A stretch of 64,000 bases of DNA from Flavonifractor hominis (lineage in GTDB: Bacteria > Bacillota > Clostridia > Oscillospirales > Oscillospiraceae): contig NZ_JBBMFT010000004.1 of NCBI RefSeq assembly GCF_040095835.1, positions 248,001 through 312,000 of the forward strand, read 5' to 3'. This document shows positions 56,083 through 63,695 of this stretch, one piece after another; within the stretch, counting starts at the first letter, position 1, and the number at the start of each line of letters is the position of its first letter. The position numbers and the translations under genes were made by a program. The notes beneath the pieces are model-generated. The model saw only the letters and a program-made list of their open reading frames with translations. It did not search any database and was not told where the DNA came from.

Positions 56083-56956
56083 TATTGGTTCCATTTACTC
56101 GGCCACATCGGTGGCGGATGCCATCCGGGCCCTTCAGGCCGATCCTGCTGCTGTGGTTATCGCCGGCGGCACCGACGTACTCATCAAGATCCGGGAGGGT
56201 AAACTGGCCGGCTGTTCCCTGGTGTCCATCCACGAGCTGGGGGAGGAGCTGAAGAGCATCGCCCTGGCGGACAACGGCGATGTGGAGATCGGCCCCCTGT
56301 CTACCTTCCGGGACGTGACCTTCAGCGACGTGATCCGCCAGAGTGTCCCCGTATTGGGGGAGGCCACCGACCAGGCCGGCGGACCTCAGCTGCGTGCGGC
56401 GGGCACCATCGGCGGCAACGTGTGCAACGGCATCACCTCCGCCGACTCAGCCTCCACCCTCATGGCGCTGGACGCTGTCATGGTGGTCCGGGGCCCGGCG
56501 GGAGAGCGGCGGGTGCCCATCTCCCAGTGGTACAAGGGGGTGGGCAAGGTGGACCTGGCCCACGACGAGCTGCTGGTAAAAATCATCATTCCCCGGGAAA
56601 GCTATGCGGGCTTTACCGGCCACTACATCAAGTACGCCCAGCGCAGCGCTATGGACATTGCCACCCTGGGGGTGAGCTGCCTGGTAAAGCTGAGCGCAGA
56701 CAAGCAGACCGCCGAGACTGTCAAGCTGGCCTTCGGCGTGGCCGGGCCGGTACCCATGCGCTCACCCGCCGCCGAGGCGGCGGTGTCCGGCCTGCCCATT
56801 GGGCAGGCCATCGAGGACATCGGCAAGGCCGCCCTCCAGGACGTAAATCCACGCACCAGTTGGCGGGCGTCCCGGGAGTTCCGCCTCCAGCTGGTGGAGG
56901 AGCTGTCCGGCCGGGCGCTGCGGGAAGCGGCGCGGAAGGGAGGGGCTCAGGTATGA
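56075..56956 (+). CDS. Molybdenum hydroxylase FAD-binding subunit
   Basis: A 293-residue subunit of the CoxM/XdhB type that passes electrons from the iron-sulfur centres to an acceptor. AVVIAGGTDVLIKIREGKL and AAGTIGGNVCNGITSADSAS are the FAD-binding motifs. The C-terminal CO-dehydrogenase-flavoprotein domain ends near ELSGRALREAARKG. It overlaps both neighbouring genes by a few bases, consistent with a stoichiometric complex. Confidence 0.93.
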   Translation: MYDIGSIYSATSVADAIRALQADPAAVVIAGGTDVLIKIREGKLAGCSLVSIHELGEELKSIALADNGDVEIGPLSTFRDVTFSDVIRQSVPVLGEATDQAGGPQLRAAGTIGGNVCNGITSADSASTLMALDAVMVVRGPAGERRVPISQWYKGVGKVDLAHDELLVKIIIPRESYAGFTGHYIKYAQRSAMDIATLGVSCLVKLSADKQTAETVKLAFGVAGPVPMRSPAAEAAVSGLPIGQAIEDIGKAALQDVNPRTSWRASREFRLQLVEELSGRALREAARKGGAQV

Positions 56957-57441
56957 TGGAAGTTCTGCACTGTACCGTGAACAACAAGCCGGTGGAAGTG
57001 GGCATTGACCCCCGGGAGTCCCTGGCGGACACCCTGCGGGAGCGGCTGGGCCTCACCAGTGTGAAGAAAGGCTGTGAGGTGGGGGAGTGCGGAGCCTGTA
57101 CGGTCCTGGTAGACGGGGTAGCCATCGATTCCTGCATCTACCTGTCCGTCTGGGCCCAGGGCAAGACCATCCTCACCGTGGAGGGACTCCAGAACGAGAA
57201 CGGAGAGCTGACTCCGCTGCAGAAGGCCTTTGTGGAGGAGGCCGCCATCCAGTGCGGCTTCTGCACCCCCGGCATCATCATGTCGGCGGTGGAGATCGTG
57301 GGCTCCGGCAAGCGATATACCCGGGACGAGCTGCGCAAGCTCATCTCCGGCCACCTGTGCCGCTGCACCGGCTATGAGAACATCCTCAATGCCGTGGAGC
57401 GGGCGGTGGATGAGGCCCACAAGTTTGTGGGGAAAGCATAA
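56953..57441 (+). CDS. Molybdenum hydroxylase 2Fe-2S subunit
   Basis: A 162-residue subunit with two [2Fe-2S] clusters. The plant-ferredoxin-type cluster is bound by Cys41, Cys46, Cys49 and Cys61. The helical-domain cluster is bound by Cys101, Cys104, Cys136 and Cys138 (QCGFCTPG, LCRCTGY). It links the Mo centre to FAD. The ATG at 56953 overlaps the FAD gene stop by 4 nt. A second ATG follows immediately and could serve. It is the last gene of the three-gene operon. Confidence 0.95.
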   Translation: MMEVLHCTVNNKPVEVGIDPRESLADTLRERLGLTSVKKGCEVGECGACTVLVDGVAIDSCIYLSVWAQGKTILTVEGLQNENGELTPLQKAFVEEAAIQCGFCTPGIIMSAVEIVGSGKRYTRDELRKLISGHLCRCTGYENILNAVERAVDEAHKFVGKA

Positions 57442-57477
57442 AAAAAGACCTGCGGTTTTAACCGCAGGTCTTTTTTT
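57441..57477. terminator. Bidirectional terminator
   Basis: GACCTGCGGTT (57447-57457) and AACCGCAGGTC (57460-57470) form an 11-bp stem with A and T runs on either side. It ends both the hydroxylase and the CoA-transferase transcripts. Confidence 0.9.
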
Positions 57478-57481
57478 ATAA

Positions 57482-58138
57482 TCAGCACATGGGCTTGAGA
57501 TCGGGGGAGATGATCAGGGTAGCCTCAGTGGCGGCCTGAATCTGCTCCACAGTAAACTCGGGGTTGTACTCCACCAGCTCAAGGCCCTTGTCGGTGACAT
57601 TCATCACGCCCATCTCGGTGATGATCTTGGTGATGCAGTGCACGGCGGTGTAGGGCAGGCGGCACTTCTTCAGGATCTTGGGATTGCCCTTGGCAGTGTG
57701 CTCCATGGCCACGATGACGTGCTTGGCGCCCACCAGCAGGTCCATGGCGCCGCCCATGCCGGGCACCTTCTTGCCGGGAATGATCCAGTTGGAGAGAGAG
57801 CCCTCCTCGTCCACTTCCAGGCCGCCCAGGATGGTGGCGTCCACATGGCCGCCGCGGATCAGGCCGAAAGAGGAGCAGGAGTCGATAAACACGCCGCCGG
57901 GGGCCACGGCAGCCGGAGCGCCGCCAGCGTCAGTGACGTACAGAGGATCCTTGTTCTCCTCGGTCAGGGTGCCGGTACCAATGATGCCGTTCTCGGACTG
58001 GAGAGTGACATGGACGCCCTCGGGCAGGTACTGGGGGACCAGGGTGGGCAGGCCGATGCCCAGGTTGACCACATCGCCGTCCTTGAGCTCCTTGGCGACG
58101 CGCTTGGCGATAAAGCCCTTGATTTCAGAACGATCCAT
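57482..58138 (-). CDS. ctfB: Acetate/butyrate-acetoacetate CoA-transferase, beta subunit
   Basis: A 218-residue subunit of a family I CoA-transferase. The catalytic Glu lies in LQSENGIIG (about residue 50). GIGLPTLVPQYLP and the GGMDLLVGA-type segment (here GGAMDLLVGAKHVIVAMEH) are typical. With the alpha subunit it moves CoA between acetoacetyl-CoA and a short-chain acid. It overlaps the ctfA stop by 1 nt. It is the last gene of a thiolase-ctfA-ctfB operon. Confidence 0.92.
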   Translation of the reverse strand: MDRSEIKGFIAKRVAKELKDGDVVNLGIGLPTLVPQYLPEGVHVTLQSENGIIGTGTLTEENKDPLYVTDAGGAPAAVAPGGVFIDSCSSFGLIRGGHVDATILGGLEVDEEGSLSNWIIPGKKVPGMGGAMDLLVGAKHVIVAMEHTAKGNPKILKKCRLPYTAVHCITKIITEMGVMNVTDKGLELVEYNPEFTVEQIQAATEATLIISPDLKPMC

Positions 58139-58827
58139 TATGCCTTCCCTCCATCCACAACGTAGTCCACGAACACGCCGTAGGTATGCACGTTCTCCGG
58201 CGCAATCTCGCCGATCTCCACGACCTCGTCGGCCTCGGCGATGACCAGGTCGGCGGCAGTAGCCATGGGCAGGCTGAAGTTCCGGGTGGTGCCCTTGTAC
58301 CAGACGTTGCCGGCCTTGTCGATCTTGTGACCGCAGATGATCGCCACATCGGCCCGCAGCGGGCGCATGTGCAGGTACTCGCGGCCGTCCACGGTGACCT
58401 TGCCCAGGACAAAGTCCTTGTTGTCCTCCACAATGGTGCCGACGCCAGTGGGAGTGAGCACGCCGCCCAGACCGGCGCCGCCGGCCCGGATCATCTCAGC
58501 CAGGGAGCCCTGGGGGATGAGATCCACCTTCATGGAACCGTCATGCATACGAACGGCAACCTCGGGATTGAGGCCCACGTGGGTGGCGATCAGGTGGCTG
58601 ATCTGGCCGTTGTGGACCAGCTTGGCCACGCCGTAGTAATCCTCGCCCAGAGGACCGCCGGGCTGAGAGGCGTCATTGGAGATCAGAGTGAAGTTGCCCT
58701 TGCCGGATTTGGACAGGGCGTCGATAATCTTGTGGGCATTGCCGCAGCCCATAAAACCGCCGCACATGATGGTGGCGCCATCGGGAATGAGCGCCACAGC
58801 CTCTTCCAGGGAAACAAATTTAGCCAA
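58138..58827 (-). CDS. ctfA: Acetate/butyrate-acetoacetate CoA-transferase, alpha subunit
   Basis: A 229-residue subunit with the family I CoA-binding signature IPDGATIMCGGFMGCGNAHK near the N-terminus. FSLPMATAADLVIAEADEVVE lies near the C-terminus. Length and partner match AtoD/CtfA. The ATG follows ATAGGAGG. It is transcribed from the thiolase promoter 45 bp downstream of the thiolase stop. Together the three genes make and use acetoacetyl-CoA, a branch point to butyrate or to acetoacetate. Confidence 0.92.
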   Translation of the reverse strand: MAKFVSLEEAVALIPDGATIMCGGFMGCGNAHKIIDALSKSGKGNFTLISNDASQPGGPLGEDYYGVAKLVHNGQISHLIATHVGLNPEVAVRMHDGSMKVDLIPQGSLAEMIRAGGAGLGGVLTPTGVGTIVEDNKDFVLGKVTVDGREYLHMRPLRADVAIICGHKIDKAGNVWYKGTTRNFSLPMATAADLVIAEADEVVEIGEIAPENVHTYGVFVDYVVDGGKA

Positions 58828-58872
58828 TGGTGTTTCCTCCTATCGTTTAGTTGATATGTGAGAGACGGTGTC

Positions 58873-60132
58873 TCAGCACTTCTCAAAGATGGTGGCAACG
58901 CCCATGCCGCCGCCGATGCACAGGGTGGCCAGGCCGCGCTTGGCCTCGGGACGCTTGGCCATCTCATGCAGCAGGGTGACAATGATGCGTGCGCCGGAAG
59001 CGCCCACGGGGTGGCCGATGGAGATGGCGCCGCCGTTGACGTTGACCTTGTCCATATCGAAGCCCAGCTCACGGGCGACGGCGATGGACTGGGCGGCAAA
59101 GGCCTCGTTGGCCTCCACCAGGTCGATGTCCTCGATCTTCAGGCCGGCCTTGGTCATGGCCTGACGGGAGGCGGGCACGGGGCCCACGCCCATGATCTTG
59201 GGATCGACACCGCCCTGGCCCCAGCTGACCAGCTTGGCCATGGGCTTCAGACCGTATTTCTCCACAGCTTCGCCGCTGGCCAGCACGATGGCGGCAGCGC
59301 CGTCATTGATGCCGGAGGCGTTGGCGGCGGTGACGCGCTGGACGTGCTTGCGGGCGTCGTCAGCGTGGACCTGGGTGGGCTCAAAGGTGTGGACGATCTC
59401 GTCCTCCACGCCCTCGGGACCAACGGGGAAGGCGCCCTTCAGCTTGGCAATGCTCTCAGCGGTGACACCGGCGCGGGGGAACTCGTCCACCTTGAACTCC
59501 ACCATTTCCTTCTTCTTCTTGATCATAACGGGTACGATCTCGTCCGCAAACTTGCCGGCGGCCATGGCAGCCTCGGTTTTCTGCTGAGAGGAAGCGGCGA
59601 AGGCGTCCATCTCCTCACGGGTGATGCCCCACACGTCGGCAATGTTCTCGGCGGTGGTGCCCATATGATAGTTGTTGTAAGCGTCCCACAGGCCGTCCTT
59701 GATCATGGTGTCCACGACCTTCTTGTCGCCCATGCGGGCGCCCCAGCGCTCGGCGGGGAGGGCGTAAGGAGCGGCAGACATGTTCTCGGTACCGCCGGCC
59801 ACAATCACGTCGGCGTCACCGGCCATAATGGCGCGGGCGCCCTCAATGACGCTCTTCATACCGGAGCCACACACCATGCCGACCGTATAGGCGGGAACGG
59901 AGTAGGGCAGGCCGGCCTTCACACCCACCTGACGGGCGGGGTTCTGCCCCTGAGCCGCGGTGAGGATACAGCCGAACATCAGCTCATCCACCTGCTCAGG
60001 CTTCAGCCCGGAGCGGGTGAGCGCCTCTTTGACCACAACAGCGCCCAGATCGGAGGCGGGAGTATCCTTCAGGCTGCCGCCGAAGGAGCCGACCGCAGTA
60101 CGGCAGCAATTAACAACATAGACTTCTTTCAT
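58873..60132 (-). CDS. thlA: Acetyl-CoA C-acetyltransferase (thiolase)
   Basis: A 419-residue thiolase condensing two acetyl-CoA to acetoacetyl-CoA. The nucleophile Cys88 is in GMVCGSGMKSV, with NGGAISIGHPVGASGARI and the second Cys in CIGGGMG near the end. It is about 25 residues longer than the usual 393. The frame extends to 60189, but ATG 60132 follows GGAGG. It is the first gene of the thiolase-ctfAB operon. A consensus promoter and a candidate Rex operator lie upstream, as at thl genes of solventogenic clostridia. Confidence 0.93.
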   Translation of the reverse strand: MKEVYVVNCCRTAVGSFGGSLKDTPASDLGAVVVKEALTRSGLKPEQVDELMFGCILTAAQGQNPARQVGVKAGLPYSVPAYTVGMVCGSGMKSVIEGARAIMAGDADVIVAGGTENMSAAPYALPAERWGARMGDKKVVDTMIKDGLWDAYNNYHMGTTAENIADVWGITREEMDAFAASSQQKTEAAMAAGKFADEIVPVMIKKKKEMVEFKVDEFPRAGVTAESIAKLKGAFPVGPEGVEDEIVHTFEPTQVHADDARKHVQRVTAANASGINDGAAAIVLASGEAVEKYGLKPMAKLVSWGQGGVDPKIMGVGPVPASRQAMTKAGLKIEDIDLVEANEAFAAQSIAVARELGFDMDKVNVNGGAISIGHPVGASGARIIVTLLHEMAKRPEAKRGLATLCIGGGMGVATIFEKC

Positions 60133-60191
60133 GGTGCATACCTCCAGATGTAGTTTCAATTTCCGGAACAAAAAAGCTGACTTCACCACCG

Positions 60192-60220
60192 ATTATACCT
60201 CGCCGTTTGTGAAAAAGCAA
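60192..60220 (-). promoter_or_regulatory. Promoter of the thiolase-ctfAB operon
   Basis: TTGCTT (60215-60220) and consensus TATAAT (60192-60197) on the minus strand, 17 bp apart. The spacer holds a TTGTGAA half-site (60207-60213, plus strand), a possible second Rex contact. Confidence 0.75.
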
Positions 60221-60256
60221 CTACAGAGCGTATGTAAAACGTCCATTTCCTTGGTT

Positions 60257-60274
60257 TTGTTAAAAAATTAACGA
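60257..60274. promoter_or_regulatory. Candidate Rex operator upstream of thiolase
   Basis: TTGTTAA-AAAA-TTAACGA matches the clostridial Rex consensus TTGTTAANNNNTTAACAA except for one base. It is 36 bp upstream of the -35. Confidence 0.6.
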
Positions 60275-60286
60275 TTTGCACAAACG

Positions 60287-60329
60287 GAAAAGACACGGAG
60301 CAGTCCACATTTGTGAACTGCTCCGTGTC
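60287..60329 (-). terminator. Terminator of the GntR/ABC operon
   Basis: GACACGGAGCAGT (60292-60304) pairs with ACTGCTCCGTGTC (60317-60329), with an inner CAC/GTG. A TCTTTTCC tail follows on the minus strand. Confidence 0.85.
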
Positions 60330-60338
60330 ATATGGCTG

Positions 60339-62252
60339 TTATTGCGAGGTCCGGGTTTTAAACTGGGACTGCGTCAGCATGTGAGAGAGTTCCACACCGC
60401 CGTACTGGGTGAGCACTTCCAGGGTGCGGGTGGCAGTGGTCTGGGGGGTGATAGTAATGGTGCAGGCCTCATCCACAGGGGCACCCTCGGCCAGGAAAGT
60501 GAGGGAGAGGTCACAGTAATAACAGTTATCCAGCCGTTGCTGGTCCTCCAGCAGATAGCGCCGGCCAAGAGAGCCATCGGCCAGATCAGCCCGGATGGCC
60601 TCCAGCAACCGCTCCAGCGTATCTCCCGTGAAGTAGACGGTATAATAGCTGTCACTGTCGGGATCGTAGAGATCGCAGAGGGAGGCGTCGATGAGCCGGC
60701 TGTTTTCATCCACGTCGGAGAAGTAGCTCTCTTCCAGCAGACCGGGCTGATTGATGAGCGCCGAGAGCTGGGCGGCGGGGGTATCCGGATCCTCCAGCAG
60801 TTCGGGAGTGAGGGGGAGATCATAGCTGCGGATCAGCTCGCTCCCGTCGGCCAGGGTATAGCAGATGCGCAGGGAGGTGGAACCCTGGGTCTGAACGTTT
60901 GCCCCCTCATCGTTGTAGATCCAGTCCTCGCTATGCAGATTGGGGTCGTTTTCCAGTTCGGCCTTATGTGCCACGATGGAGCGGTGCAGGTCCGTGAGTG
61001 CCTCCAGCTCCTCCGGGTCGTCCAGCTTATAATAGCCGTACCACAGGCGGTCATGGGGGGCAGAGTATACACGGGAGATGGAGGCGCAGGTCACCTGGGA
61101 GGAGTCGGGGACCCGGTTCTCAAAACCGGGCAGATCCAGCTCCAGCACACACATGGCTACGCCCAGGCAGCACAGAAAGGCTACGCAGCCCTTCCAGCTG
61201 TGGGAGAAGATGCGGAAGCTCTTGCGCAGCAGCATCTCGGCAATGAAGTAGCCCACTGCGCCGCACAGCAGCATCAGCGCCAACAGGGGCCAGGTTCCCG
61301 AGGGCAGCAGGGAAGAGAGGGTGGAGTGGAGGGCAGTGCCCAGGCTCACCGCGCAGCAGAAGGCCACGCCGTACTTGAACACCGGCCGGACCCAGCCCAC
61401 ACTCACCACATCTCCGGCCCGTTCCAGCTGTCGGCGGCGGTAGACCAGCAGGGCCAGCACAGCCAGGCCCAGGCCGAAGAAGGCGTAGAGGATCACATAG
61501 CCCAGACCGTAATAATGGGCGCTGTCAAACAAATAGGAGCCGTTGGCATCCAACGGATAGGTAATCCCCGTACGGTTGGAGAAGAGCAGCAGAGGGGTAA
61601 ACCAGTCGGCCATTGCCACCAGCCAGCCGGTGCTCTCAAAGCCGAAGAGCAGCTTTCCGGCCATGCGCTCCAGCAAGGAGGCCAGCGCGGCGGCCAGAAG
61701 ATTGAGAATGCCGTAAAACACGGGCAGGGCCAGAATATGGCCGGTAAACATGGCGCAGAACACGGCGAAGGAATAGAAAAACAGACACAGCAGGCTCTGT
61801 ACCACCAGCCATATGGCCAGACTGTAGAGCACCACCGCACCCTGAGCCGCCTCGGCGGCCAGGGCCAGCAGAAAGACGATCAGATTAGGCGCCAGGAAAA
61901 AACACAGCCCCGACAGGTAGTTGGTGAGGAACAGCCCCTCCCGCCGCAGAGGCAGGGCGTGGAACAGCCCCACCGAGCGGCTGTTATAGAGGTAGGAAAA
62001 CACCGCCATGGCGGCCAGAATGGAAAAGATCAGAGCGGTGAAGGTCGCCGGGCTGAACCAGGCGTTTTCTTCCAGATACTGCAGGGGAAGCTCATGGGCC
62101 CGGACCAGTGTCCAGCCCTCCGCGCTCTCCAGCAGGATGCCGATGGGCAGCAAAAACAGCCAGATGAGTCCGTACAGCCCCCAGATGGGCCAGAAACGGG
62201 CCAGGTTTTTGCGGAACAGGGTGGGGTTAAAGTACGATGTCACGGACCGCAT
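60339..62252 (-). CDS. ABC-2-type transporter permease with large extracytoplasmic part
   Basis: A 637-residue membrane protein. About six helices in residues 20-280 form the permease core, including FSYLYNSRSVGLFHALPLRREGLF, the cytosolic loop typical of YtrC/YtrD-like permeases. A further group lies at about 305-390. The last 240 residues are a soluble, acidic extracytoplasmic domain of unknown fold. It pairs with the ATPase encoded just upstream (26-nt overlap). It likely exports a peptide, antibiotic or lipid. The frame reaches 62273, but ATG 62252 follows GGGAGG. Confidence 0.82.
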   Translation of the reverse strand: MRSVTSYFNPTLFRKNLARFWPIWGLYGLIWLFLLPIGILLESAEGWTLVRAHELPLQYLEENAWFSPATFTALIFSILAAMAVFSYLYNSRSVGLFHALPLRREGLFLTNYLSGLCFFLAPNLIVFLLALAAEAAQGAVVLYSLAIWLVVQSLLCLFFYSFAVFCAMFTGHILALPVFYGILNLLAAALASLLERMAGKLLFGFESTGWLVAMADWFTPLLLFSNRTGITYPLDANGSYLFDSAHYYGLGYVILYAFFGLGLAVLALLVYRRRQLERAGDVVSVGWVRPVFKYGVAFCCAVSLGTALHSTLSSLLPSGTWPLLALMLLCGAVGYFIAEMLLRKSFRIFSHSWKGCVAFLCCLGVAMCVLELDLPGFENRVPDSSQVTCASISRVYSAPHDRLWYGYYKLDDPEELEALTDLHRSIVAHKAELENDPNLHSEDWIYNDEGANVQTQGSTSLRICYTLADGSELIRSYDLPLTPELLEDPDTPAAQLSALINQPGLLEESYFSDVDENSRLIDASLCDLYDPDSDSYYTVYFTGDTLERLLEAIRADLADGSLGRRYLLEDQQRLDNCYYCDLSLTFLAEGAPVDEACTITITPQTTATRTLEVLTQYGGVELSHMLTQSQFKTRTSQ

Positions 62253-63129
62253 AGTCCTCACCTCCCAGCTCATAAATAAAGATTTCCTCCAGCGTCAGGG
62301 GCAGTGCCTCCAGCAGAATGGGAGCAAAAGCCGCCAGCCGGTTGGTGATCTCGGTGGCGTTGCCCCGGATGATAAGAGTGTGGATGCGTCCCACGTGGGA
62401 TACGTGGAGAATCTGCAGGTCTTCGGGCAGCTGGGGCAGCTCCCGTTCCTGAAAGACCACCTGCATCTTCACCACATTCTCCTGCAGCGCGCTCAGGGAG
62501 CGCTCGATGAGCACCTTTCCCCGGGAAAGGATACCCACATGGTCGCACACATCCTCCAATTCCCGCAGGTTGTGGGAGGACACCAGCACGGTGGTGCCGT
62601 GCTCGGCCACGTCACCCATCAGCAGGCTCCACACCTGCCGGCGCATCACCGGGTCCAGCCCGTCCACCGGCTCGTCCAGTACCAGGATGTCCGGCTTGCA
62701 GCAAAGGGCCAGCCAGAAAGCGCTCTGCTTTTGCATGCCTTTGGACAGACGGCGGATGCTCTGCTTTTCATTGATGGTGGTGAATACGTCCTTGAGAGCC
62801 TCGTACCGCTTGGTATCGAACCGGGGATAAATGCCCCGGAAAAACCGCATCATATCCCGGGTGGAGGCGGACAGAAAATAGTACAGGTCGTCCGGAATGC
62901 TGGCAATGCGGGCCTTGGCCTCCGGGTTTTCGTATACCGGGTTGCCCTCAATCAGCACCGAGCCGCTGTCCTGGCGGTAGATTCCGGTGACATGACGCAG
63001 CAGGGTGGACTTGCCAGCCCCGTTGGGGCCTACCAGGCCGTAGATGGACCCGGCCGGCACCGTCATGGTCAGACCGTCCAGGGCCCGGAAGCCGTCAAAG
63101 GTTTTGACCACGTTTCTGGCTTCGATCAT
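62227..63129 (-). CDS. ABC transporter ATPase (YtrB-like)
   Basis: A 300-residue ATPase. Walker A is GPNGAGKST (34-42), the signature region LSKGMQKQSAF, Walker B ILVLDEPVDGLD and switch His in SSHN. A C-terminal domain of about 90 residues follows. It drives the permease encoded downstream. It begins 2 bp after the GntR gene stop, so the three genes are one operon under GntR control. Confidence 0.92.
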   Translation of the reverse strand: MIEARNVVKTFDGFRALDGLTMTVPAGSIYGLVGPNGAGKSTLLRHVTGIYRQDSGSVLIEGNPVYENPEAKARIASIPDDLYYFLSASTRDMMRFFRGIYPRFDTKRYEALKDVFTTINEKQSIRRLSKGMQKQSAFWLALCCKPDILVLDEPVDGLDPVMRRQVWSLLMGDVAEHGTTVLVSSHNLRELEDVCDHVGILSRGKVLIERSLSALQENVVKMQVVFQERELPQLPEDLQILHVSHVGRIHTLIIRGNATEITNRLAAFAPILLEALPLTLEEIFIYELGGEDYAVRDIVL

Positions 63130-63131
63130 GG

Positions 63132-63506
63132 TTACACTCCTCTCTTCTCTCGGGCGGTGGTCTCCAGCCGGGCGGTCAGCTCTCCAATCGTCGCACCCAG
63201 GAACAAAAGCTCGGCTGCGGCGGTATCGAACTGCAGCAGCAGGGCCGTCCGCCGGGCGGCGTTCACGTCGCTCTGGGGTGCGGCAAAGGAGCCCTTTCCC
63301 GCTACGGTGTAGAGATAGCCTTCCCGCTCCAATGCCTCATAGGCCCGCTGAATGGTGTTGGGATTGATGGCCAGGGAGGAGGCCAGTGCCCGTACCGAGG
63401 GCAGCTTGTCTCCCGCCTGGAGCGCTCCCGTCACCACCAGATGCCGCAGTCCGTCCTTCACCTGCTCATAAATGGGACGGGCGTCGCGGTAATTAAGTTG
63501 GATCAT
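63132..63506 (-). CDS. ytrA: GntR-family regulator, YtrA subfamily
   Basis: A 124-residue repressor. The winged HTH at residues 10-75 (IYEQVKDGLRHLVVTGALQA, LPSVRALASSLAINPNTIQR) is the GntR DNA-binding domain. The very short C-terminus is typical of YtrA regulators of ABC exporters, often induced by cell-wall antibiotics. The start ATG 63506 follows AAAGGAG. An inverted repeat overlapping the transcription start is the likely operator. Confidence 0.92.
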   Translation of the reverse strand: MIQLNYRDARPIYEQVKDGLRHLVVTGALQAGDKLPSVRALASSLAINPNTIQRAYEALEREGYLYTVAGKGSFAAPQSDVNAARRTALLLQFDTAAAELLFLGATIGELTARLETTAREKRGV

Positions 63507-63527
63507 GGGATCGTCTCCTTTCCGGAA

Positions 63528-63559
63528 ACTGTATTACGTGCGATAGTACAGTCAGTATA
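63528..63559 (-). promoter_or_regulatory. YtrA operator and promoter
   Basis: ACTGTATTA (63528-63536) and TAGTACAGT (63544-63552) are inverted 9-bp arms with one mismatch and a 7-nt spacer. A minus-strand TATACT -10 (63554-63559) puts the start site inside the repeat. This fits autorepression. No clear -35 was found. Confidence 0.6.
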
Positions 63560-63695
63560 CATGCCGCCTGAGCAAAAGTCCTTAATTCTTTCTGACGTTT
63601 TTCTGAAGGAATCAAACCGCCAAATTTCCAGTGACAAGGCCCGGACAGCGGCGTATAATAAGAGCAAATCCAAGCACGGCGGAGGTGTGGAAGGG

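Noticed and set aside
62507..63367. Plus-strand frames opposite the ABC ATPase and ytrA
   Set aside because: They overlap fully recognised genes and have no ribosome-binding sites or motifs.
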